64,000 nucleotides of DNA from Catenovulum sp052056295 (GTDB lineage: Bacteria; Pseudomonadota; Gammaproteobacteria; Enterobacterales; Alteromonadaceae), in assembly GCF_052056295.1 (NCBI RefSeq), contig NZ_CP182494.1:372001-436000 (forward strand). Direction: 5' to 3'. Positions 8,998-16,774 of the stretch are shown in pieces. The notes under the pieces are model-generated. The model saw only the letters and a program-made list of their open reading frames with translations. It made no database searches and was not told where the DNA came from. The position numbers and the translations under genes are program-made. The stretch's first letter is position 1. Each line of letters opens with the position of its first letter.

Positions 8998-9807
8998 CTA
9001 GGCTAGCGTTTTGCAAATGCTGATAAAGTGGCATAGAACATACACTAAGGCCACTTTAAGTGCAATAGCTAGTTATCCACAGGTCATGTATTAATGTGGC
9101 CTTTTTTACGCGTATTGAGGCCACTTTTACTGCTATAGTGGCCATATTTACGAGCCTCGAGTTTTGACATTCGTATAATCGGCCACAATAAATCGTATTT
9201 GTTGCCACATACACAAGTAAAGTTGGCCACCTAATACGTATATTGTGCCACGTTAAGTCGTATTTGCTGCCACCTTCTATTATTTTCGGCCACTTTATAG
9301 TCCTAAGTCTTTGTTTTTATTTAGCCGGAAACAGATCGATCAGATCCATTTATTTATATATATAAATAGATCTATCTATCTTAAGTGATTGATAAAATTT
9401 TTATTTTTTATAAAAGATTTATCAATTGGTTATTATTTAAACTAATTTGTAGTCGTTGAATTTAAATGTGGCCGTATTTACGAGAGCAAGCGCAAGTAAG
9501 TCGTATTTGTGGCCACATTTATGAGTTACGTGGCCTTTTTTACGACCTCTTACATTCAGCTATTTCAATTTGTGTAGCACTATGGGTCAAAAGTGGCCGT
9601 TTTTACGAAATAATTCATCTTCAGATCGTAAAATTGGCCTCATTAGAGCTAAAGCCGAGATTGATTTTGGTAGAAAAGCGCTCAAGGTGCGGAATAATCG
9701 TATTTTAGGCCACCTTATACTAAGTAAAAGCTGGTTTATTACGTTTTTATGAAAATCGGTGGCATAAAAAACGAAGTTATTTAGAACTAGTCGCTTTTTA
9801 GGCCACG
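8998..9807. other. Iteron-type replication origin
   Basis: This 810-base gap holds no credible gene but about 17 copies, on both strands, of an iteron with consensus GTGGCC-N4-6-TACG. Direct copies start near 9096, 9138, 9468, 9509, 9530, 9593 and 9759; inverted copies end near 9124, 9186, 9208, 9251, 9273, 9516, 9641, 9713 and 9806. The pair at 9096-9124 is head to head. A perfect DnaA box TTATCCACA is at 9073-9081. Four GATC sites crowd 9334-9372, followed by a very AT-rich stretch to about 9450, a likely unwinding element. Copies on both sides of that stretch form two clusters. The arrangement is that of RepB-iteron plasmids. Confidence 0.88.
9073..9081 (+). promoter_or_regulatory. DnaA box
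   Basis: TTATCCACA, the consensus DnaA box, lies at the repB-proximal edge of the iteron array, 15 bases before the first full iteron. It supports an origin that needs host DnaA. Confidence 0.85.
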
Positions 9808-10899
9808 TTAGTAAGACCAAATTACAATGTCTTGTTCTAATTTTACTTTTAATCCCTGCGACATTGTTATATTTAGTTCATGCATCAGTTTTGATGACAG
9901 GCTATCTGATGGCACTTCTATTTCAATGCCCTTATTTAGTGTTTGGTTAAAAAATTCGACATCGTCTTTTGAAATATCTTGCAGTAATGAATCTACATGA
10001 GCTTGCTTGATAACAAATACTTGGGTGTCGTTAATACATACATTTAAAGCAATTAAAGTGTATAACCTCTTGAGCGCTGGATTCTCTTCTTGTTTGATTA
10101 GTTCTAGTAACTTGGGTAATAGAATGACTAACGACGAATCTAATATGTTGTAAATTAGTTCAATTGGAAATTCTACGACAAATTCTATATTTGTCTTGTT
10201 TAAAACCTTAGTTACTAGTTTCAGAAAATAACTGTTCGCCTGACTATTATCTGCTTTAATACAAAATGAATATTCAGCTAGGCGCGTTAATTTTTCGTCT
10301 AAGTCTTTTTGGGTAATATGTTGAAACTGGTTGGTTGTTAGCTTTAATTGGTTATTGTATAGATCAGCTGATGATAATTCTCTATCAGCCATCATTTCTG
10401 CTTGAAGAGTTTTTAGTGAGTAGAGTTCATTCAATATTTCTACATATAAATAGACATCATTTAGATAAACCAACATATTTGTAGAAAAGTGCATTTGCTC
10501 TAATTCAAATTGGTTTGTTGATTGCAAAAATAGTGAAAACCAGTTGGAGGCAAAATTTTGTCTTTGTGATTTTATACTCGTGTCTTGGTCTTTTGACTGC
10601 TGAACATAACTAAAAAAATCTGCTGGTTTATTTCCTCTGCCCTTGCCTTTTTCTCTTTTCAAAATACCTAGCGAAACTAACGATTTTGCAATGTGCCTAA
10701 CTGTAACTGGCTTTCTCGAAATTTTAATTGCGAGTTCTTCACAACTTAATATTGCCTGTTTTTCACCTTTAATTGTTAGCGCCGCCAATAGCTGTATTTG
10801 CGAACTATTTAGTAATTTGTCCAGTCCATTGAGATTACTTGTTGTTGTATAAAAGTATGGAGGCTTTCCTAGTTCTGGGAGTTCAATTTCTGATGTCAT
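9808..10899 (-). CDS. Winged-helix plasmid maintenance protein, unknown
   Basis: 363 residues, ATG start. Residues about 30-95 form a winged helix-turn-helix of MarR/Rep type (SSQIQLLAALTIKGEKQAILSCEELAIKI, then PVTVRHIAKSLVSLGILKREKGKGRGNKP with a basic wing). The rest is helical, with no membrane span and no recognised family. It lies between the iteron array and the parA promoter region, pointing toward the origin; its stop is two bases past the last iteron. A role in copy control or auxiliary initiation is an inference from position only. The inverted repeat 10940-10959 upstream could be its operator. Confidence 0.7.
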   Translation of the reverse strand: MTSEIELPELGKPPYFYTTTSNLNGLDKLLNSSQIQLLAALTIKGEKQAILSCEELAIKISRKPVTVRHIAKSLVSLGILKREKGKGRGNKPADFFSYVQQSKDQDTSIKSQRQNFASNWFSLFLQSTNQFELEQMHFSTNMLVYLNDVYLYVEILNELYSLKTLQAEMMADRELSSADLYNNQLKLTTNQFQHITQKDLDEKLTRLAEYSFCIKADNSQANSYFLKLVTKVLNKTNIEFVVEFPIELIYNILDSSLVILLPKLLELIKQEENPALKRLYTLIALNVCINDTQVFVIKQAHVDSLLQDISKDDVEFFNQTLNKGIEIEVPSDSLSSKLMHELNITMSQGLKVKLEQDIVIWSY

Positions 10900-10939
10900 G
10901 TTTGTTTCTTGAATTTTAAAAATAGGATTATTCTTTTGT

Positions 10940-10959
10940 AAATAGGATATCTCCTATTT
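10940..10959. promoter_or_regulatory. Inverted repeat, likely operator
   Basis: AAATAGGA-TATC-TCCTATTT is an 8-bp perfect inverted repeat with a 4-base centre. It sits 41 bases upstream of the winged-helix gene, in the divergent region before parA. Further AAATAG direct repeats occur near 11131 and 11148, just before parA. This is consistent with autoregulation by the winged-helix protein or ParA, but not proven. Confidence 0.45.
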
Positions 10960-10982
10960 TAGGTTCATTCAATATATCCTTG

Positions 10983-10996
10983 GTCTCGTACGAGAC
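10983..10996. promoter_or_regulatory. parS-like site 1
   Basis: GTCTCGTACGAGAC, a perfect 14-bp palindrome, is one of five related sites clustered around parAB, and is the probable ParB-binding partition site. The 277 bases between the winged-helix gene and parA hold this, site 2 and the operator-like repeat. Confidence 0.75.
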
Positions 10997-11080
10997 TATA
11001 AACATGCTTTGTTTGTTCTTTAACCAACTCTATCTAATAACAGGTTCTAAATTGATTGCTCGATGATGTGTATATAAAAA

Positions 11081-11112
11081 TTTTGGTAAGTCTCGTACGA
11101 GACTTACCAAAA
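11081..11112. promoter_or_regulatory. parS-like site 2 within a 32-bp perfect palindrome
   Basis: The 14-bp palindrome GTCTCGTACGAGAC (11090-11103) is extended by 9 matching bases on each side (TTTTGGTAA and its complement), giving a perfect 32-bp palindrome 64 bases before parA. It may serve both as parS and as operator for the parAB promoter. Confidence 0.75.
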
Positions 11113-11176
11113 ATTGATGTACAGCATTACAAATAGGCGTTATCATTTACAAATAGCGTAAGTTGAGGAAACTATT

Positions 11177-12061
11177 ATGAAAGTAATCGCTGTAGCAGCA
11201 AGAAAAGGCGGGGTAGGCAAAACATTTTCTGCAACTACCTTAGCTGTACATTTGGCTAGAGGAATAGACGATATTGCACCACTACGCGTCTTGTATGTGG
11301 ATGGTGATAGCCAACAAAACTCGACCTATTATTTCTTAAAATACTTATCACCCGATACCAAATATCAGACAGCAGAACAATGGCCACTGCCCTCTAATCC
11401 TTTGTGCGAACACGGTGGAACTTACAGTATCTCTGACATTTTTGCCGGTCATGATTTTATTGAATATCCAACTATTATCGAGAATTTAAATGTAGTTCCT
11501 TCTGACGGTGGAATCGATACTTTTAATGGACGCTTCAAGAGTGATGAAATTTCTGAAGAACCTTTATCTGCGGTAATTCAACAATTCAAAGGTCTTGTAC
11601 GATTAGTTGAAGAGGACTATGACGTTATGATCATAGATACCCCTCCCTCTCGTACATATGCTGCACATGCGGCTATCGCAATTGCCGATCAAGTTATCGT
11701 GCCAGTTAATTTAGACATATGGAATGTCGAACAAGGTGTGCCTGCCGTTTTAGGCGATATTCAAAATATTGCGCGTCAATACAGAAATCATGATCACGAC
11801 TTTGTTGGCTTATTCCTTAATAAAGTGAGTAAACGCTTTAACAGAAAAGAGAGCACTTGTTACGATTTACTCAAAGCAATTCCTGGTGCAGCGCCGCTCA
11901 TTCAAGAGGAAGCTTTTACCAAACGTACTGCATTTGAACTTGAATCATTGCCAGATGATCCAGAAAATTTTGAATATATGAAGCAAGAAGATACATTCAA
12001 AATGGTTAAAGATTTTGTCGCGAAAATTTACAACAAACTAGAAATTGAAGAGGTTGTATAG
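11177..12061 (+). CDS. parA: Plasmid-type partition ATPase ParA
   Basis: 294 residues, ATG start with a GAGGAA site 7 bases upstream. The deviant Walker A motif KGGVGKT is at residues about 11-17, walker A' as YVDGDSQQN, and Walker B as DVMIIDTPPS, with the later ADQVIVPVNLDIWNVEQG switch region: a full ParA/Soj-type ATPase that moves DNA by forming dynamic gradients on the nucleoid with ParB-parS. No N-terminal DNA-binding extension is present, so it is nearer the type Ib/chromosomal size than the long P1/F ParA. The stop overlaps parB by one base. Clustered parS sites lie on both sides. Confidence 0.93.
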   Translation: MKVIAVAARKGGVGKTFSATTLAVHLARGIDDIAPLRVLYVDGDSQQNSTYYFLKYLSPDTKYQTAEQWPLPSNPLCEHGGTYSISDIFAGHDFIEYPTIIENLNVVPSDGGIDTFNGRFKSDEISEEPLSAVIQQFKGLVRLVEEDYDVMIIDTPPSRTYAAHAAIAIADQVIVPVNLDIWNVEQGVPAVLGDIQNIARQYRNHDHDFVGLFLNKVSKRFNRKESTCYDLLKAIPGAAPLIQEEAFTKRTAFELESLPDDPENFEYMKQEDTFKMVKDFVAKIYNKLEIEEVV

Positions 12062-13293
12062 TGAAAAGGGCAATAACTAGAAGGTCTTTTGACTCAATCG
12101 GTAAAGAGCCTGTCGTTGCCGATACTACTCGTCGCCGTTTTAAAAATAATAAATCTACTACGACTGTATTGAACAATGTACTGTTCAATCCGTTAAATAG
12201 TCGAATTGCAACTTCACTTATTAGACGTGTAAATGATTCGGTTGTTAGTAAGTACAACTTGGACGCTATTTCACAGCAGCAAGCTATCGATTCTTTAGAT
12301 ACATGGGTTAGTGAAGTTCCACAAAATGAAGTTCTTTCATTCATTGAGGGCCACTCTTCTGAAGACTATTCAGCATTTGGTGTTGATAGAAGTCTCGTAC
12401 AAGACATTCGAGTACTCTACCCTCTCACTGAAAATGAAGGTGTGTTCGTCGGCAAAGGTTTTGCTTTAGTTAACATTGCGGATGAAAAACTAAATGAAAT
12501 TGCATCAAGTTTTTTAGAGTCAGTGTTTAGAGTTGCTGAAAATATAAATGCCGGTGCCCTACTCCAAGATAAAATTAAAACCATGCATATCCGTGGTCAA
12601 AAATATTTGATTACAGGTGGTGGTCATCGTCGTGCTGTTGCATTAGGTTATGTAGATGGTTGGCAATCTTCACAAGATATAGAGGTAGAAGTAACAGCTG
12701 AAACTTCACTTTTAGACCTATATACAGAAAACAATAGTAAAGAATCTGAGACTAAGTTTGAGCGTTTATTAGCGCAGCACCGCTTGTATATTTTCTTAAA
12801 AGATAAAAATACCTCTGCCGATGATATGCGTGCAAAACTACAACTTTCACGCTCTTGGTATTTTAAATTAATCAAAATTTTAAAACGCCCTGCTGTTATT
12901 GATTTAATAAAATCCAACCCCGCAATTTTAGACTCAGTTGGTTTAGAAACTATCTCTAAACTAATTGATGGTTTGGCTGAATATGAATCAGACGAAGCGC
13001 GTTTTATCAACGCATTAGAGCAAGCACTGAACGAATATGGCTCGTCAAATAATAGCGAAGAAGACAAAGTCTCGCACGAGACTAAAACTTCAAGTAGTAA
13101 AATTGATGCTGTGGCGTATTCAAAATCAGTGAAAACAACCAATAAAATGCTATCAAAAATTGTAAAAGAACCCGCCTCTTTTACTGGTTTGTTTAAACTG
13201 ATTTTTCCAGAAACTGAACATGAGCAGATTGAACCGGAAAAGCAGCATCAAATGCTGCATGAAAAACTTAAATCTATCATGACAGATGCATAA
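12061..13293 (+). CDS. parB: Partition protein ParB
   Basis: 410 residues from a GTG that overlaps the parA stop (TAGTG). The ParB/Srx CTP-binding fold is seen around residues 120-230: IKTMHIRGQKYLITGGGHRRAVALGY carries the G-x-x-R-R box equivalent to GERR in ParB. It is followed by a helix-turn-helix region (TSADDMRAKLQLSRSWYFKLIKILKRP, about residues 255-285) that would recognise parS. The N terminus is basic (RRSF, RRRF), as expected for contact with ParA. Two of the five parS-like palindromes, 12392-12405 and 13069-13082, are inside this gene. A strong terminator follows directly. Confidence 0.9.
   Translation: MKRAITRRSFDSIGKEPVVADTTRRRFKNNKSTTTVLNNVLFNPLNSRIATSLIRRVNDSVVSKYNLDAISQQQAIDSLDTWVSEVPQNEVLSFIEGHSSEDYSAFGVDRSLVQDIRVLYPLTENEGVFVGKGFALVNIADEKLNEIASSFLESVFRVAENINAGALLQDKIKTMHIRGQKYLITGGGHRRAVALGYVDGWQSSQDIEVEVTAETSLLDLYTENNSKESETKFERLLAQHRLYIFLKDKNTSADDMRAKLQLSRSWYFKLIKILKRPAVIDLIKSNPAILDSVGLETISKLIDGLAEYESDEARFINALEQALNEYGSSNNSEEDKVSHETKTSSSKIDAVAYSKSVKTTNKMLSKIVKEPASFTGLFKLIFPETEHEQIEPEKQHQMLHEKLKSIMTDA
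12392..12405. promoter_or_regulatory. parS-like site 3 (inside parB)
   Basis: GTCTCGTACAAGAC differs from the perfect palindrome by one base. It lies in the parB coding region. Confidence 0.5.
13069..13082. promoter_or_regulatory. parS-like site 4 (inside parB)
   Basis: GTCTCGCACGAGAC differs from the consensus only at the centre. It lies near the 3' end of parB. Confidence 0.6.
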
Positions 13294-13295
13294 AC

Positions 13296-13323
13296 AAAAA
13301 AGGCCTCATTTGAGGCCTTTTTT
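13296..13323 (+). terminator. Rho-independent terminator of parAB
   Basis: A hairpin AAAAAGGCCTCA-TT-TGAGGCCTTTTTT begins 3 bases after the parB stop, with A and T tracts on either side, so it could act in both directions. Confidence 0.92.
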
Positions 13324-13746
13324 ATCCTTTCCTTCCGCTTAGCGACTCTACCCACCTAGTTGGTAACCAAACTCTAAAACTGTCTAATACGGAACTATAG
13401 TTCCGGTCTCGCGCGAGATTATTAAACTCATGTGGGTATTTACTACTTGCTGAAAACATTCGTTCACCAAAGGTCGTAATTGACGGACGCGCTAAATCAG
13501 ATATCTGTGAATTCAATAATGGTGACAGGTCTATTCCATCTAATTCATGTGTGTGTTGGCGAATGCTTGATAAAGTAAATCGGGCAGGGGACTAGTCAGA
13601 GCAACTAATTGGTGTTCTATTAATTTTCGATTTTTTAGTGGCCTGATATTGGAAAAGGAGCGGCTAGCAAAATCTGCCAAAAATGTTATATGCTTTAAAT
13701 TGAGCTTTTTTGCAATGAGAAATCTATTATCAGAAAATATCAACAC
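13322..13746 (-). pseudogene. Probable frameshifted gene remnant
   Basis: Two minus-strand frames (68 and 64 residues by themselves) fit together as one protein of about 135 residues if one base is gained or lost at the run of four C (plus-strand GGGG, 13587-13590). The first reads from an ATG at 13746 to a segment LVALTSP; the second continues as ARFTLSSIRQ and runs to the stop at 13322, with R/W-rich end VWLPTRWVESLSG. The joined product is basic and soluble; no family is recognised. It faces parB across the terminator and contains parS-like site 5 and a perfect 14-bp palindrome (13391-13404), unusual inside a coding gene. Could also be two chance frames. Confidence 0.35.
13406..13419. promoter_or_regulatory. 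parS-like site 5
   Basis: GTCTCGCGCGAGAT matches the parS palindrome at 12 of 14 positions and lies 113 bases after parB. It directly follows a perfect palindrome GGAACTATAGTTCC (13391-13404). Confidence 0.55.
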
Positions 13747-14652
13747 TGTTGTATTGTCTTTATGCTAAGTCACTTATCGATAATCTGTTTGGTATTAGCT
13801 AGCGCTTATCCGCACTGGCGGTTACTTTTTATAACTTAATGTTTTGCAGTGTAATTGTTACCAAGTAATCAGATTTATTGCCTTGTACAAGCTGGATTAT
13901 GTCAGTCGCGTACAATTCTAAAATGTTTTGCGTGAGGACGCAGTGAATGGAGGCATAAACAGTACATATATAAAAAATAGCTGGTGATGTGGCTTATGCA
14001 AAAAATTAATAATGTTATTCGGATTCTTACGTCAGAAAAGTCGGTACCAGCTTAAGTCTATGCTGTTACTACTCGAATTTTATATCTTTATCTTGCGTTA
14101 GCTCTGTCGCCTGATCTTGTGTTAATAAGTGATGGTAAAATCGTCTTTTAATGTGTTGAACATAACTGTATGACTCAAGCTAGTGTTGTAGCTGTTTATG
14201 ATTTACTCTAGCAAATGAGAAAAAGGACTACTAATAAACATACTAAGTATTTAAGTCGTTGTGGATATATTGCTATATGAAAATTCGTATAATTTTAACG
14301 TTAATATAATAGGTTCATTATTTGGAGGCAGGGGCAATTAAAATAAGGCATGTTGATATCTAATAGCGATAGGAGATATGTCCAACTTGAATATCAAGAG
14401 CTATCATTTTTTAGAACGATAACAACAATACAGACGAATCTGTTTGTGTTTTAGGTTGACCTTATATGGATATGAATAGGGTGACTTTGAATATAGGTAA
14501 ATGTTACAGGTAACAAACTGGCCGTTGTCGAGCATCCGCTTGATGTTACAATTACAGTTAGGCTACTTTGATTGCAAAGAAGATAATCGAAAGTTCATTT
14601 TAGTGGCTATCCGTTATTTAGTATTATATCTCAATTGACCAACAAGATATTT
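13747..14652. other. Gene-less, apparently decayed DNA
   Basis: About 900 bases with stops in all frames, no terminator pair and no coding-like composition. The only notable points are the right copy of the 18-bp direct repeat (14500-14517) and a weak Ter-like string near 14182. It looks like eroded plasmid or junction DNA at the right end of the island. Confidence 0.5.
14500..14517. repeat. 18-bp direct repeat, right copy
   Basis: AATGTTACAGGTAACAAA, identical to 6018-6035. This copy lies 211 bases before the LacI-type gene, so an operator role is also possible. Confidence 0.75.
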
Positions 14653-14668
14653 GTACAATCGATTGCAA
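14653..14668. promoter_or_regulatory. Operator-like palindrome before the LacI-type gene
   Basis: GTACAATCGATTGCAA belongs to the same set as four sites at 18155-18258. It is 60 bases before the GTG start of the regulator, suggesting autoregulation. Confidence 0.7.
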
Positions 14669-14727
14669 CCGTAACTCGTTAGTTATAAGCTTAGTGACCA
14701 TAGAAAACTGTTAGAAAAAGGTTTGGT

Positions 14728-15738
14728 GTGAGCTCAATTGATATGCAGCATATTGCTGATTTAGCAGGGGTTTCGCGTGCTACTGTCTCGCGGGCGTTAA
14801 ATGACAGTCCTTTGGTTAACGAACGAACCAAAAATAAAGTTAAACAAATCGCGCAAGAGCATAACTATGTCATTAACGAAGCTGCACGTAATTTTAGGTT
14901 GAATCAATCGCAAACTGTTACTGTAGTCATGATGACAGACCCACTGGTTAACCAACAATCGTTCGATCCATTTTTTATGGAGATGATCGCCAGTTTGTTG
15001 GAAGCTTTAGCCAAATCTGAGCTTGATATGTTAGTGAGTCATGAGCCTATCACAGATGCTGCGAGCTTTCGCAACAGCCGCATTTATCGTCAATCTTTAG
15101 GGCTGATTGTTATCGGTCAAGGCCAAGGCCATGAGCAGTTAAATGCGTTGGCAAACGACAAATTACCTATGGTGGTTTGGGGCGTACCAACTCAAGGGCA
15201 AGCGTATCACCTTGTATCGACTGATGATAAACAAGGTGGCAAACAAGCGACTCAGCATTTAATTAAAAAGGGCTGTCGAAACATTGCCTTTTTTGGTGAT
15301 AAATCTTCAGCTGATTCAGAACTACGCTACCAAGGTTATTGTGCTGCGCTCAACGAAGCAGAGCTTGCGGTAAATCCAGATCTTGATGTCACAGTACCTT
15401 TTGTCACTGAGCAGGCTAAAAACGTCATTCATCAGTTTTTAGACGCAAAACCTCAGGTTGATGGCATTGTTTGCTGTAGTGATTTAATTGCCATGAGTGC
15501 AATTTCATGTTTACAAGAGCACAACTTAAAAGTGCCAAATGATGTGGCTGTTATTGGTTACGATGGTTTGTCGTTTACTGAACGCACATCTCCGCCATTA
15601 TCAACTGTCAACCAGGATATTCGCCAATGTGCTTATAAGTTAGTTGATTGTTTGGTGAGTTTGATAAACGGTAAACAAGTAGAAAATGCTTTAGCTGACG
15701 TACAATTGATTGAACGTAAATCAACACAACGAAACTAG
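14728..15738 (+). CDS. LacI-family regulator of the sucrose locus
   Basis: 336 residues from a GTG start with AAGG 5 bases upstream. An N-terminal LacI helix-turn-helix (IADLAGVSRATVSRALNDSPLVNE, residues about 8-31) is followed by the periplasmic-binding-protein-like effector domain (VSTDDKQGGKQATQHLIKKGCRNIAFFGD; DVAVIGYDGLSF; SPPLSTVNQDI). Operators of the form TTGCAATCGATTGCAA lie upstream of this gene and in the divergent promoter region of the transporter and amylosucrase genes, so it most likely represses sucrose uptake and breakdown. The true effector is unknown. A shared hairpin ends it against the convergent fructokinase gene. Confidence 0.9.
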   Translation: MSSIDMQHIADLAGVSRATVSRALNDSPLVNERTKNKVKQIAQEHNYVINEAARNFRLNQSQTVTVVMMTDPLVNQQSFDPFFMEMIASLLEALAKSELDMLVSHEPITDAASFRNSRIYRQSLGLIVIGQGQGHEQLNALANDKLPMVVWGVPTQGQAYHLVSTDDKQGGKQATQHLIKKGCRNIAFFGDKSSADSELRYQGYCAALNEAELAVNPDLDVTVPFVTEQAKNVIHQFLDAKPQVDGIVCCSDLIAMSAISCLQEHNLKVPNDVAVIGYDGLSFTERTSPPLSTVNQDIRQCAYKLVDCLVSLINGKQVENALADVQLIERKSTQRN

Positions 15739-15744
15739 AAAAAA

Positions 15745-15780
15745 GCGCCTATGTTTGCGGAGCGCAGTTAACATAGGCGC
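15745..15780. terminator. Bidirectional hairpin between convergent genes
   Basis: GCGCCTATGTT and its complement AACATAGGCGC form an 11-bp perfect stem between the stop of the LacI-type gene and the stop of the fructokinase gene, with an A run on the left (T run for the minus strand). Confidence 0.75.
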
Positions 15781-15793
15781 GAAAGAAACATGC

Positions 15794-16774
15794 TTAAACA
15801 GGCATGTTTTGGCGCTGGGCAAACTCTGTTACTTCGGCAAAATTTGGTGGGTTGCAGCCGTGGCGAGAAACATTGATTGACGCGGCGATTGCGGCAAAAC
15901 TATTAATTTTAGTTAATTGCACTTGAGTAAATTCGCTGGCATCAACTGAGATTAATTGGTTGTGCACAAGGTAGGCCAGCATAGCGGCAAAAAAGGTATC
16001 TCCAGCACCAACTGTATCTGCAAGTTGGGCAGGAGGGATCGCGGGTAAAAAGCAGCTTTGTTTAGCGGTTAATAAAGTTGCGCCGTCAGCTCCTTGGGTA
16101 AAGGCGATTAGTTTTATGCTGCCTTGTTGCAGTAGTTGTTGGCAATACGCTAAATATTCACCATTTGCTCCAAGTGCATCTAAATCTTCATCACTCACTT
16201 TTAAATAGTTTGCATGTAGCATAAGTTGTTTAACGCTGGTTATGTATGCGGCTTTTTGTTCTGGAATGCATTTACGCATATTAATATCTATGCTGATGTT
16301 GATATTTTTATGGGTTAAATAACCAAAAACTTCCGTCAGGATTGTTGTCATTTCTGGTACTAGTGCCAGTGAGCCAGTGTGGAAAACTTGCAGATCGCTG
16401 GGTAAATTGGCCGTTAGCTTTTGTGCTGAAATGTCTAAATCAGCAACTAAATTGCGATACAAACTATAGTCAGGTTGGCCATTGGCATCTTTGTAAACCA
16501 GAGCTAATGAAGTATTGCGGTTTGAGCTCATATTTGTTGGCAAGATAACTTGTTCTTTTTGTGCGTAAGCTTTTATGCGCTGACCCATTTCATCGGTCGA
16601 AATTGGCGCAAGGTAATGGCTAGCTAAACCAAACCTAGCCATTGCTAACGCAACATTAAAGGGTGAACCACCAATAAAAGGTTTAAATTGGCCATCTGCT
16701 TGTTCAATTAAGTCGATTAATGCTTCGCCAAATACAGCGACATTTTGTTGTGAAGGCACTTTATGCTGCTCCAT
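15794..16774 (-). CDS. Fructokinase (PfkB family)
   Basis: 326 residues if started at the ATG at 16774; a TTG 15 bases earlier is possible, and both overlap the transporter stop, so translation is coupled. PfkB motifs: N-terminal VFGEALIDLIEQ and the GGSPFNVALAMARFG sugar-binding stretch; C-terminal DTVGAGDTFFAAMLAYL with the catalytic Asp of GAGD. Fructokinases phosphorylate fructose to fructose 6-phosphate; here the fructose would come from sucrose split by the amylosucrase encoded in the same locus. It is cotranscribed with the MFS permease. Substrate is inferred from context; other ketohexoses are conceivable. Confidence 0.9.
   Translation of the reverse strand: MEQHKVPSQQNVAVFGEALIDLIEQADGQFKPFIGGSPFNVALAMARFGLASHYLAPISTDEMGQRIKAYAQKEQVILPTNMSSNRNTSLALVYKDANGQPDYSLYRNLVADLDISAQKLTANLPSDLQVFHTGSLALVPEMTTILTEVFGYLTHKNINISIDINMRKCIPEQKAAYITSVKQLMLHANYLKVSDEDLDALGANGEYLAYCQQLLQQGSIKLIAFTQGADGATLLTAKQSCFLPAIPPAQLADTVGAGDTFFAAMLAYLVHNQLISVDASEFTQVQLTKINSFAAIAASINVSRHGCNPPNFAEVTEFAQRQNMPV

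Noticed and set aside
9466..9820. Open frames of 60-80 codons in the iteron region
   Set aside because: They run through iteron repeats, lack ribosome sites and show no protein-like pattern.
14182..14194. AGTGTTGTAGCTG resembles the E. coli Ter core
   Set aside because: It breaks the invariant GTTGTAAC core and is alone; with a divergent Tus no site can be called from sequence.
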